Assembly: GCA_902476875.1 (NCBI GenBank)
Contig: CABSFC010000130.1
Coordinates: 1-6,267, forward strand
Length of the DNA stretch: 6,267 bases
Direction: 5' to 3'
DNA from: an uncultured Oscillibacter sp.
GTDB lineage: Bacteria > Bacillota > Clostridia > Oscillospirales > Oscillospiraceae
The first letter of the stretch is position 1; each line of letters opens with the position of its first letter. The notes beneath the pieces were generated by a model. The model did no database searches. It was given only the letters and a program-made list of their open reading frames with translations, and had not been told where the DNA came from. The translations under genes were made by a program, and so were the position numbers. Positions 1 through 4,296 of the stretch are shown piece by piece.

Positions 1-46
1 GGCATAAAAACGCCGCCCCGCCTTTTTCAAAGCTGATACGCAGATA

Positions 47-80
47 TTGTCGAAAACGCGTCTCAATTTGAGACGCGTTT
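47..80. repeat. 27-bp perfect palindrome upstream of the winged-helix regulator (copy 1)
   Basis: Positions 54-66 (AAACGCGTCTCAA) are the exact reverse complement of 68-80, around a single central T at 67. The palindrome is preceded by TTGTCGA (47-53). It ends 17 bases before the chosen start of the winged-helix gene, so it lies in the promoter or 5' leader. No T-tract follows it, which argues against an ordinary terminator. A second copy with its flank in the opposite orientation lies at 915-947. It could be an operator, an RNA hairpin or a recombination-related site; the sequence does not decide between these. Confidence 0.8.
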
Positions 81-97
81 CATAAACGGTGATGACG

Positions 98-682
98 ATG
101 AAGTACAAATCCCTAATTATCCTAAACGCCTCCGGGCTGGCGGAGGGGTGTGCGCCGGCTTATGTGGAGCGGATGCGCCTGACCACCCACGCTCCAATTC
201 TTGTCCTGGCCCCGGCTGGGACGTCCGGCCAGTTCCTGAAAGCCGGGGCGGATATGTGCGTTCCAGAGGGGCTGGAGCCTGACATGATTATATCTCATGC
301 CCTGGCCCTGCTGCGCCGCTATACCCTCTATGACCATTTTGACAAGGGGCATCCTAACCAGAGGGCCATCCAGCGGGGGGATATTTTCATCGATCCCCGC
401 CGTCATACCGTCCTTGTGCGAGAACAGCCGGTCAATCTGCGGCTGCGGGAATTTTCCCTGCTGCACTACTTTATGCGAAACCCGCAGCTTGTTTTGACTC
501 CGGAGCAGATATGTATGGGCGCATGGAATTTGGAGGGCGGCTATGGCGGTGATGTATCCGGCCCTATCGCCATCCTGCGCCGTGCCATTGAGCCAAACCC
601 ACAGTCCCCCATCTATATCAAAACAGTAAACCAGGTGGGCTACCGCTTTACGGCGCATTTTAGCGGAACTTGCGGCGGGTGA
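98..682 (+). CDS. OmpR-family winged-helix regulator with truncated, degenerate receiver domain
   Basis: This is a predicted cytoplasmic DNA-binding regulator of 194 residues. Residues about 95-190 form an OmpR/PhoB-type winged helix: GDIFID leads the domain, LRLREFSLLHYFMRNP matches the LTxxEFxLLxxLxxNP core, LTPEQICMGAW matches the next helix, and KTVNQVGYRF is the usual TVRGVGYRF wing. Residues about 5-72 align with only the second half of a receiver domain (LIILN, then PILVLAP, GAD, and a final LALLRRY). Asn10 sits where the phospho-acceptor Asp belongs, Ala replaces the conserved Thr/Ser, and the usual KP motif reads VPEG. Phosphorylation control is therefore unlikely. I chose ATG 98 because GGTGAT (88-93) can serve as its ribosome site; ATG 92 and GTG 89 are in-frame alternatives. 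The gene sits between a palindrome and an 11-bp repeat array, in the same orientation as tnpW and the recombinase, and probably belongs to the mobile element. Confidence 0.85.
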   Translation: MKYKSLIILNASGLAEGCAPAYVERMRLTTHAPILVLAPAGTSGQFLKAGADMCVPEGLEPDMIISHALALLRRYTLYDHFDKGHPNQRAIQRGDIFIDPRRHTVLVREQPVNLRLREFSLLHYFMRNPQLVLTPEQICMGAWNLEGGYGGDVSGPIAILRRAIEPNPQSPIYIKTVNQVGYRFTAHFSGTCGG

Positions 683-687
683 CGGCG

Positions 688-718
688 TTTTGTAGGATTT
701 TTGTAGGTGTTTTGTAGG
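688..718. repeat. Three TTTTGTAGG direct repeats with 11-bp period
   Basis: TTTTGTAGG occurs at 688-696, 699-707 and 710-718, so the repeat starts are exactly 11 bp apart, with variable two-base spacers AT and TG. OmpR/PhoB-family regulators typically bind direct repeats spaced about one helical turn. Placement 5 bases after the stop of the winged-helix gene makes that protein the natural candidate binder. The binding role is inference; the repeats themselves are exact. Confidence 0.8.
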
Positions 719-730
719 AATTAACTTTTA

Positions 731-774
731 GGAGGCAGCCGATCTGCATGAATCGGCCGCTTCCTTTTCTTTTT
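731..774 (+). terminator. Intrinsic terminator after the winged-helix regulator
   Basis: GGAGGC (731-736) pairs with GCTTCC (759-764) and GCCGAT (738-743) pairs with ATCGGC (752-757). There is one G-U pair, one A-C mismatch and an 8-base loop. The stem is followed at once by TTTTCTTTTT (765-774). This is a classic Rho-independent terminator for the + strand and would end the regulator transcript. The GGAGG within it looks like a ribosome site but is part of the stem. Confidence 0.85.
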
Positions 775-876
775 GCCGCAAGAAAAAGAGGTAGTAAAAG
801 GAACTTTTGCCGGAAAAGCACTGTTTTCGCCTGGGTTTGGCAAAAGCACCCCCGGCGTCCGTAATAATTATAAAGA

Positions 877-901
877 GAAAACCAGCGGTTTTCCCTTTTT
901 T
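877..901 (+). terminator. Candidate terminator-like hairpin in the tnpW leader
   Basis: GAAAACC (877-883) and GGTTTTC (887-893) form a perfect 7-bp stem with a 3-base AGC loop. CC and then six T residues (896-901) follow. The stem is A/T-rich and weak for a terminator. TTTTCCC (889-895) can instead pair with GGGAAAA (911-917), which would break this stem, so an attenuation-like switch is possible. Confidence 0.45.
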
Positions 902-914
902 GGAGACCGAGGGA

Positions 915-947
915 AAACGCGTCCCAATTTGGAACGCGTTTCGACAA
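915..947. repeat. Palindrome copy 2, inverted relative to copy 1
   Basis: AAACGCGTCCCAA (915-927) faces TTGGAACGCGTTT (929-941) around a central T, with one mismatch (923 with 933). Its right flank TCGACAA (941-947) is the reverse complement of the left flank of copy 1 (TTGTCGA, 47-53), so the two sites are inverted copies about 870 bp apart. The pair 63T-71A in copy 1 becomes 924C-932G here, a compensatory change that keeps the inverted repeat. Confidence 0.75.
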
Positions 948-1140
948 AAAGCGCCCAGGCGATCCGCACCTTGAAAACCGCACGACCGTCCAAAGCGGAC
1001 ATGCTTTCCGGCAAAGCGACGCGTTTGCGCGCCAGAGGAAGCCCAAACGCCGCCGGAAGGCCCGGGGGCAGGAACGGATTTGGAGAGAACGGCATTTTAA
1101 CAAGACACAGTTTTTATTTTAGGTTGAGGGAGGTGAGCGC

Positions 1141-1308
1141 GTGGCCGGTGCCAAACAGGTGCCGCCAACAGAGACAGAGAGAAGGATTGGCAGTACGACC
1201 TATATTGTGACCTCCCATTTTCAAGAACAGGGCGGTTCCGCGGTTGATAAAATCAAGCGTCTGATTGACATGGAAACCAAAGCGGGGAAATTGCCGGGAA
1301 AAATCTGA
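1141..1308 (+). CDS. tnpW: TnpW-like transposon-encoded small protein
   Basis: This encodes 55 residues from a GTG start. An excellent ribosome site, GGAGGTGA (1129-1136), precedes it, and an in-frame TAG at 1120 excludes a longer upstream start. The core IGSTTYIVTSHFQEQG followed by AVDKIKRLIDME closely resembles the small TnpW proteins I recall lying directly upstream of large serine recombinases in clostridial integrative elements. The biochemical function of that family is not established to my knowledge; a helper or regulatory role in excision is only a guess. The gene ends 90 bases before the recombinase start, and a promoter lies between them, so the recombinase can be transcribed separately. 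Family assignment is by remembered motif rather than a search. Confidence 0.8.
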   Translation: MAGAKQVPPTETERRIGSTTYIVTSHFQEQGGSAVDKIKRLIDMETKAGKLPGKI

Positions 1309-1312
1309 TTTT

Positions 1313-1341
1313 TCGACTGTTTTCGCACACTTTGGTATAAT
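1313..1341 (+). promoter_or_regulatory. Promoter of the serine recombinase gene
   Basis: A perfect -10 box TATAAT (1336-1341) lies 17 bp downstream of a partial -35, TCGACT (1313-1318, four of six consensus bases). Transcription would begin near 1348, about 50 bases before the TTG start. ACACTT (1327-1332) and AAGTGT (1344-1349) form an inverted repeat straddling the -10 box and could be an operator. Confidence 0.7.
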
Positions 1342-2325
1342 ATAAGTGTCAACAGAACACCTTTCACCGCGGTAACTGCCGGAATGGAGGTCTGAATCTT
1401 GAACAGGCAGTTTGACAAGTTTACAGCGATTTCCAATCTCCTTTCGTCCATCGTGGAAAAGTGGGCGGCCCTGTACTGCCGCCTCAGCCGGGACGACGAG
1501 AACGAGGGGGACAGCAACAGCATCGCCCATCAAAAGCAAATCCTGGAGAAATACGCCCGCGACCACGGCTATACGCACTTCAAATTTTATGTGGATGACG
1601 GGTATAGCGGGGTATCGTTCAACCGGTCCGGCTTTCAGGAGATGCTTGCCGATATAGAGGCGGGAAAGGTCAGCGCCGTGATCGTAAAAGATATGTCCCG
1701 GTTTGGCCGGAACTATCTGGAGGTGGGGCTGTACACGGAAATCCGGTTCCCGGAGATGGACGTCCGCTTTATCGCCATCAACGACGGCGTGGACAGCGAC
1801 AACCAGATGGACGATTTTACCCCGTTCCGAAATATCATCAACGAGTGGTATGCAAAGGACACCTCGAAGAAGATACGGGCCGTATTCCGCAATAAGGGCA
1901 TGTCCGGCCAGCGGCTGTCCACCCAAGTCCCCTACGGCTACCTCAAGGCCGAGGGTGGAAATCTGGTCAAAGATGAGGAGACAGCCCCGGTGGTGCGGAT
2001 GATTTTCCAGCTGTGCGCGGAGGGCAACGGCCCGGGGCGGATCGCCCGCATCCTGCGGGAGCGGGAAATCCCGACCCCCGGCACTCTGGCTTTCCAGAGG
2101 ACAGGCCGAAAGAACCGCTACGACCCCGAACACCCCTGCCACTGGAACGAGAGCAGTGTTGCGAATATTCTGGAACAACCGGAGTATTTGGGGCATACGG
2201 TGAACTTCAAGACCACTAAAAAGTCCTTTAAGAGCAAAAAGGTCATCATTAACCCGGAGGAAAAGCGGATGGTCTTTGAGAATACCCACCCGGCCATCAT
2301 CGACCAGGAAGCCTGGGACACGGTG

Positions 2326-2333
2326 CAAAAAAC
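2326..2333 (+). other. Frameshift point in the recombinase (C-A6-C run)
   Basis: The upstream frame reads GTG CAA AAA ACC, while the family-like sequence RRQKRRPTKMGD resumes in the frame that starts CGC at 2334. Adding one A restores a continuous reading frame (VQKNRRQKRRPTKMGD). The run contains the heptamer AAAAAAC (2327-2333), but its phase is wrong for a canonical tandem -1 slippery site. A single-tRNA slip on AAA (2329-2331) or transcriptional slippage would still produce the joined protein. Confidence 0.8.
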
Positions 2334-2360
2334 CGCCGTCAAAAACGGCGGCCCACCAAA

Positions 2361-3083
2361 ATGGGGGATATGGGGATGTTCTCCGGCCTTCTTTACTGCG
2401 CCGACTGCGGCAATAAGCTCAGCCTGTGCCACACCACCTCCTGGGAGCGGGACAAGGACAACTATGTATGCGCTACTTACAAACGGAAGAAAGGCGAATG
2501 TTCCGCCCACTATATCCGGGAGTGTGTGCTTGAGAAGCTGGTGCTGGAAAATCTGCGAAAGGTCATCGCCTACACCCGCGACTATGAGGATGATTTTGTG
2601 CGGCAAATCACGCGCAACAGCCTGTCTGAACGGGAGCGGGAGCAGGCGGGGGCCAAGCGGCGGCTGGCACAGCAGATCCGTCGCGCAAAAGAGATCGACG
2701 GCATTATCAAGTGGCTGTATGAGGACAATATCAGCGGCAAGCTGAACGATGAGCGTTTTGCGAAAATGAGCGCGGATTATGAACGGGAGCAGAGGGAGCT
2801 GGAAGCCGGCGCCGCGGAGTTACAGCGCGTCATAGGCGGTGCCGAGCAGCAAAGCGTCAATATCAAAAGTTTTTTGAAAATCGCAAAGCAGTACATAGAA
2901 CCTGAAAAACTGACTCCCTCTATTCTTCACGCGTTTGTGGAGAAAATCACCGTCCACGCCCCGGACAAGTCCAGTGGCCACCGTACCCAGCGAATTGACA
3001 TCCACTATAATTTCGTGGGAGAGCTTGTCCTGGAGGACAACGAGGCTCTTTCCAGCGAGGTTGCGAAAAGAGAACCGGCGTGA
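2361..3083 (+). CDS. C-terminal ORF of the recombinase: zinc ribbon, coiled coil, DUF4368-like end
   Basis: This 240-residue frame holds the part lost by the frameshift. It opens with SGLLYCADCGNKL, and YVCATYKRKKGEC supplies the second Cys pair of the recombinase zinc ribbon. Residues about 88-170 are a charged Arg/Glu-rich coiled coil, which in large serine recombinases controls synapsis and directionality. The end, with AFVEKITVHAP and RIDIHYNFVGEL, resembles the DUF4368 tail found on TnpX-like recombinases. ATG 2361 has no ribosome site, so independent translation is doubtful; it is best read as the 3' part of the interrupted gene. It lacks the catalytic domain and could at most bind DNA. 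Confidence 0.6.
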   Translation: MGDMGMFSGLLYCADCGNKLSLCHTTSWERDKDNYVCATYKRKKGECSAHYIRECVLEKLVLENLRKVIAYTRDYEDDFVRQITRNSLSEREREQAGAKRRLAQQIRRAKEIDGIIKWLYEDNISGKLNDERFAKMSADYEREQRELEAGAAELQRVIGGAEQQSVNIKSFLKIAKQYIEPEKLTPSILHAFVEKITVHAPDKSSGHRTQRIDIHYNFVGELVLEDNEALSSEVAKREPA

Positions 3084-3109
3084 TATGCCGCAGCACATCA
3101 CGCCGGTTT
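3073..3109. terminator. 12-bp stem-loop overlapping the recombinase stop codon
   Basis: AACCGGCGTGAT (3073-3084) is the exact reverse complement of ATCACGCCGGTT (3097-3108), with a 12-base loop. The stop codon (3081-3083) lies in the left arm. The T-tract is short on the + side (TTT) and reads CTCTTTTC on the - side, so it may act as a weak bidirectional terminator between the recombinase and the convergent XRE gene. It could alternatively be part of the element end. Confidence 0.5.
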
Positions 3110-3163
3110 CCCGGAGTTGCAGATACTTCTTTATCCGCACACTCCTTAGGAAGCGGCGGTTTT

Positions 3164-3373
3164 TCAATCAAAATAAAACAGGTCCTCAAACTTCTTGTCC
3201 AGTGCCACGCACAGCACCAGCGCCAGCTTGGCCGTGGGGCTGAATTGCCCCGTTTCGATGGAACTGATGGTGTTCCGGGAGACGCCCACCAGCTCCGCCA
3301 GCTGGGCCTGTGACAAATTTTTCTCCGCCCTGGCTATCTTTACCCGGTTTTTCAATACCAGCTGGTCATCCAT
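3164..3373 (-). CDS. Small XRE/Cro-type helix-turn-helix repressor
   Basis: This is a 69-residue protein that is essentially one HTH domain. LKNRVKIARAEKNLSQAQLA leads into the HTH, with SQAQLAELVG (21-30) as the first helix and SRNTISSIET (32-41) as the recognition helix. It ends in LDKKFEDLFYFD, the typical C-terminus of the 65-70-residue YozG-like regulators of Firmicutes. ATG 3373 is preceded by GGAGG with 8 bases spacing; upstream in-frame starts give a low-complexity extension and were not used. It is the last gene of an operon with two small membrane proteins. Many Firmicutes pair such regulators with membrane proteins, so it probably represses its own operon through the palindromes at 4166-4210. 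The gene appears complete even though the mobile-element end lies just beyond its stop. Confidence 0.9.
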   Translation of the reverse strand: MDDQLVLKNRVKIARAEKNLSQAQLAELVGVSRNTISSIETGQFSPTAKLALVLCVALDKKFEDLFYFD

Positions 3374-3480
3374 TTTAACATCCTCCATATCCGGGAAAGC
3401 TCCACCCATCCCGCGCCCAGCCGCAGCACCGCCGCCGGCAGGGTGAGGATCAGAAAGCACGTCGGGCTCCTTCTCTCCAT
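3352..3480 (-). CDS. Possible 42-residue ORF overlapping the XRE gene start
   Basis: An ATG at 3480 lies 4 bases after the stop of the preceding membrane-protein gene. It opens a frame of 42 residues ending at TGA 3352-3354, inside the first codons of the XRE gene. The product begins MERRSPTCFLILTLPAAVLR, so it has a short hydrophobic stretch, and is Trp/Arg-rich at its end. AGGG lies 8 bases upstream as a weak ribosome site. Its position fills an otherwise empty gap of about 110 bases, and the tight spacing and overlap suggest translational coupling. I recognise no family. It may be a real small membrane protein, a leader peptide that carries ribosomes to the XRE start, or chance. Confidence 0.35.
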   Translation of the reverse strand: MERRSPTCFLILTLPAAVLRLGAGWVELSRIWRMLKWMTSWY

Positions 3481-3484
3481 GGCG

Positions 3485-3796
3485 TCATCCCTGTTGGAAA
3501 AATTGTACCAGATTCCAGGCCAGAAATGCAAGGGATATCAGCAGCGTCACGATATCCGAACCGTTCCGCCGCTTGGTCAGGCGGTACAGACGGCTGGCGG
3601 CGCAGGAGGCCCAGAACATGGCCAGCACGTCCGCCGCCGGCAAGCCGTGGACCCGCTTCCAGGCCATCAGCAGCACGCCGATGAGAAAGACGAAGATCAG
3701 ACTGAAGGACTCGCCCTCGATCCGAACCGTCCGCTCCCGCTCGTCCTGGTTTTTGTTCTCCGCCCTGCTCTTGCGCAGGATTTCTTCCCGTTCCAT
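3485..3796 (-). CDS. Small three-helix membrane protein, DUF6442-like (second copy)
   Basis: This encodes 103 residues. A polar, charged N-terminus (MEREEILRKSRAENKNQDE) precedes three predicted membrane segments at about residues 31-46, 54-68 and 81-99, with basic RLYRLTKRR between the second and third. ATG 3796 has a strong ribosome site (GAGGAGGG, 5 bases away), so the longer upstream frame is rejected. The N-terminal pattern EILxxSRAExxxxxE is shared with the adjacent protein at 3808-4128, and the two have the same layout, which marks them as tandem paralogues. I believe this is the DUF6442 family, from memory only. The gene starts 11 bases after the stop of its neighbour, so they are co-transcribed. 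Function is unknown. Confidence 0.8.
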   Translation of the reverse strand: MEREEILRKSRAENKNQDERERTVRIEGESFSLIFVFLIGVLLMAWKRVHGLPAADVLAMFWASCAASRLYRLTKRRNGSDIVTLLISLAFLAWNLVQFFQQG

Positions 3797-3807
3797 AGAC
3801 GCCCTCC

Positions 3808-4128
3808 TCACACCGCGGCCCTGACCACTGTCAAAACATGGCACGCCAGCCAGCACAGGGCGCCCACGGCGCCGAAGACCACCACCCACAGGTGGGTCTT
3901 AGCCCCGGATGCCCGGTACTTGCCCCAGCCCTCTGCGGCCAGATAGGCCCAGAGCATGGCCATCGGCACATAGTTGTTCTGGTCCATGACAAGGTTGAAC
4001 ACCAGGATGACCACCGTTATCGCGCAGAAGCCGACTATGCCGGCCCTCCGTCCCCTGTCCGCCACATAGACCTCACCCTCGTCCCGCTTTTCCGCCCGGC
4101 TGCGGGTCAAAATCTCGTTTTTATCCAT
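3808..4128 (-). CDS. Small three-helix membrane protein, DUF6442-like (first copy)
   Basis: This is the first gene of the operon and encodes 106 residues. The N-terminus MDKNEILTRSRAEKRDEGE is cytoplasmic-looking and charged. Three hydrophobic segments follow at about residues 29-48, 53-68 and 79-101, with a basic WGKYR loop. ATG 4128 is preceded by AAAGGAGCGG, a good ribosome site, which excludes the extension starting at 4146. It shares the EILxRSRAE motif and topology with the next gene. The promoter and paired palindromes lie 38-86 bases upstream. Partnership with the XRE regulator suggests the membrane proteins either are controlled by it or modulate it, but no catalytic residue or transport motif is visible. 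Confidence 0.8.
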   Translation of the reverse strand: MDKNEILTRSRAEKRDEGEVYVADRGRRAGIVGFCAITVVILVFNLVMDQNNYVPMAMLWAYLAAEGWGKYRASGAKTHLWVVVFGAVGALCWLACHVLTVVRAAV

Positions 4129-4165
4129 AGCCGCTCCTTTCGCCAAGTTTTCTGTTTATTTAGCC

Positions 4166-4175
4166 AAGTTAACTT
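4166..4175. promoter_or_regulatory. Candidate operator O1 (AAGTTAACTT palindrome)
   Basis: AAGT-TA-ACTT is a perfect 10-bp palindrome, and 12 of 14 bases are symmetric when extended to 4164-4177. It lies just downstream of the -10 box, over or beside the predicted transcription start. It shares the AAGT-NN-ACTT design with the site at 4199-4210. Its left half belongs to a CCAAGTT motif that also occurs at 4143-4149 and 4198-4204. Confidence 0.6.
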
Positions 4176-4184
4176 TGCAATCTA

Positions 4185-4214
4185 AGTATACCATATACCA
4201 AGTTTACTTGTCAA
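4185..4214 (-). promoter_or_regulatory. Promoter of the membrane-protein/XRE operon
   Basis: On the - strand a perfect TTGACA (-35, 4209-4214) and TATACT (-10, 4185-4190) are separated by 18 bp. Transcription would begin near 4178, about 50 bases before the first start codon at 4128. The surrounding DNA is A/T-rich compared with its neighbours. Confidence 0.85.
4199..4210. promoter_or_regulatory. Candidate operator O2 (CAAGT-TT-ACTTG palindrome)
   Basis: CAAGT (4199-4203) and ACTTG (4206-4210) form a perfect inverted repeat with a 2-bp centre. It lies in the spacer and touches the -35 box at 4209. Its centre is 34 bp from that of the site at 4166-4175. A repressor bound here would block RNA polymerase; the XRE protein of the same operon is the obvious candidate. 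Confidence 0.6.
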
Positions 4215-4255
4215 CAATTTTCGCGAATTTTTACGCGGCCACTGACTGACGGCAT

Positions 4256-4295
4256 AAAAACACCCCGGAGCGCATCTGCCTCCGGGGCGCTTTTT
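4256..4295 (-). terminator. Intrinsic terminator of the uridine phosphorylase gene
   Basis: CCCCGGAG (4263-4270) and CTCCGGGG (4280-4287) form a perfect 8-bp GC-rich stem with a 9-base loop. On the - strand it lies 10 bases after the stop codon (4297-4299) and is followed by a T5 tract (complement of 4256-4260). T5 at 4291-4295 would also allow function on the + strand. Confidence 0.9.
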
Positions 4296-4296
4296 G

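Larger units (their letters stand above)
775..1140 (+). other. Structured stretch without a convincing gene, upstream of tnpW
   Basis: About 365 bases separate the terminator from tnpW. Open frames exist on both strands, but their translations are rich in Arg, Pro and Lys, have no recognisable domain and no good ribosome site. The DNA instead holds inverted repeats: CTTTTGCC (804-811) with GGCAAAAG (839-846), an inner GAAAA/TTTTC pair (813-828), a hairpin with T-tract at 877-901, an alternative pairing of 889-895 with 911-917, the second palindrome copy at 915-947, and GCAAA/TTTGC near 1012-1029. It may be the untranslated leader or control region of the tnpW-recombinase module. I see no clear promoter in it. 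Confidence 0.5.
1399..3083 (+). pseudogene. Large serine recombinase (TnpX/TndX type), interrupted by a frameshift
   Basis: Enzymes of this family excise and integrate mobile elements through a covalent phosphoserine intermediate. Translation starts at TTG 1399, with GGAGG (1386-1390) 8 bases upstream. The N-terminal resolvase domain has YCRLS with catalytic Ser30 and Arg28, the YVDDGYSG strand, and VKDMSRFGRN with Arg101 and Arg104. The recombinase domain begins near residue 170 (VPYGYLK). Up to residue 311 the frame is intact; then the A6 run at 2327-2332 leaves one base too few, and homology continues in the -1 frame through the zinc ribbon to 3083. As written the product ends at 2745 (448 residues) with an unrelated tail after residue 311. 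Joining the frames gives about 561 residues, a normal length for the family. It may be a true pseudogene, a sequencing error, or a slippage-dependent gene; the first two seem likeliest. Confidence 0.85.

Noticed and set aside
748..864. Small + strand ORF of 38 residues starting ATG 748, with GGAGG upstream
   Set aside because: The start lies in the loop of a strong intrinsic terminator and the GGAGG is a stem arm with a 12-base spacing. The product is Arg/Lys-rich with no recognisable motif.
660..1210. Long overlapping open frames on both strands (773-1210 + and 660-1103 -)
   Set aside because: They overlap a terminator, palindromes and tnpW, lack ribosome sites and domains, and look like products of few stops in GC-rich DNA.
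1114..2328. 404-codon open frame on the - strand opposite the recombinase
   Set aside because: It is antisense to a clearly identified serine recombinase and shows no domain of its own.
2327..2333. Canonical -1 programmed frameshift heptamer AAAAAAC
   Set aside because: The heptamer is present, but the zero frame reads CAA AAA ACC through it, the wrong phase for tandem slippage. A one-base loss explains the data more simply.
1325..3143. Shared CGCACACT near the recombinase promoter (about 1325) and in the gap after the recombinase (about 3136)
   Set aside because: Eight bases are too few to claim paired attachment sites, and the first lies inside the element.
1..4261. GGCATAAAAAC at 1-11 and again at 4251-4261 as possible element-end repeats
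   Set aside because: An 11-base match is expected by chance in a window this size, and the second copy is part of the udp terminator.
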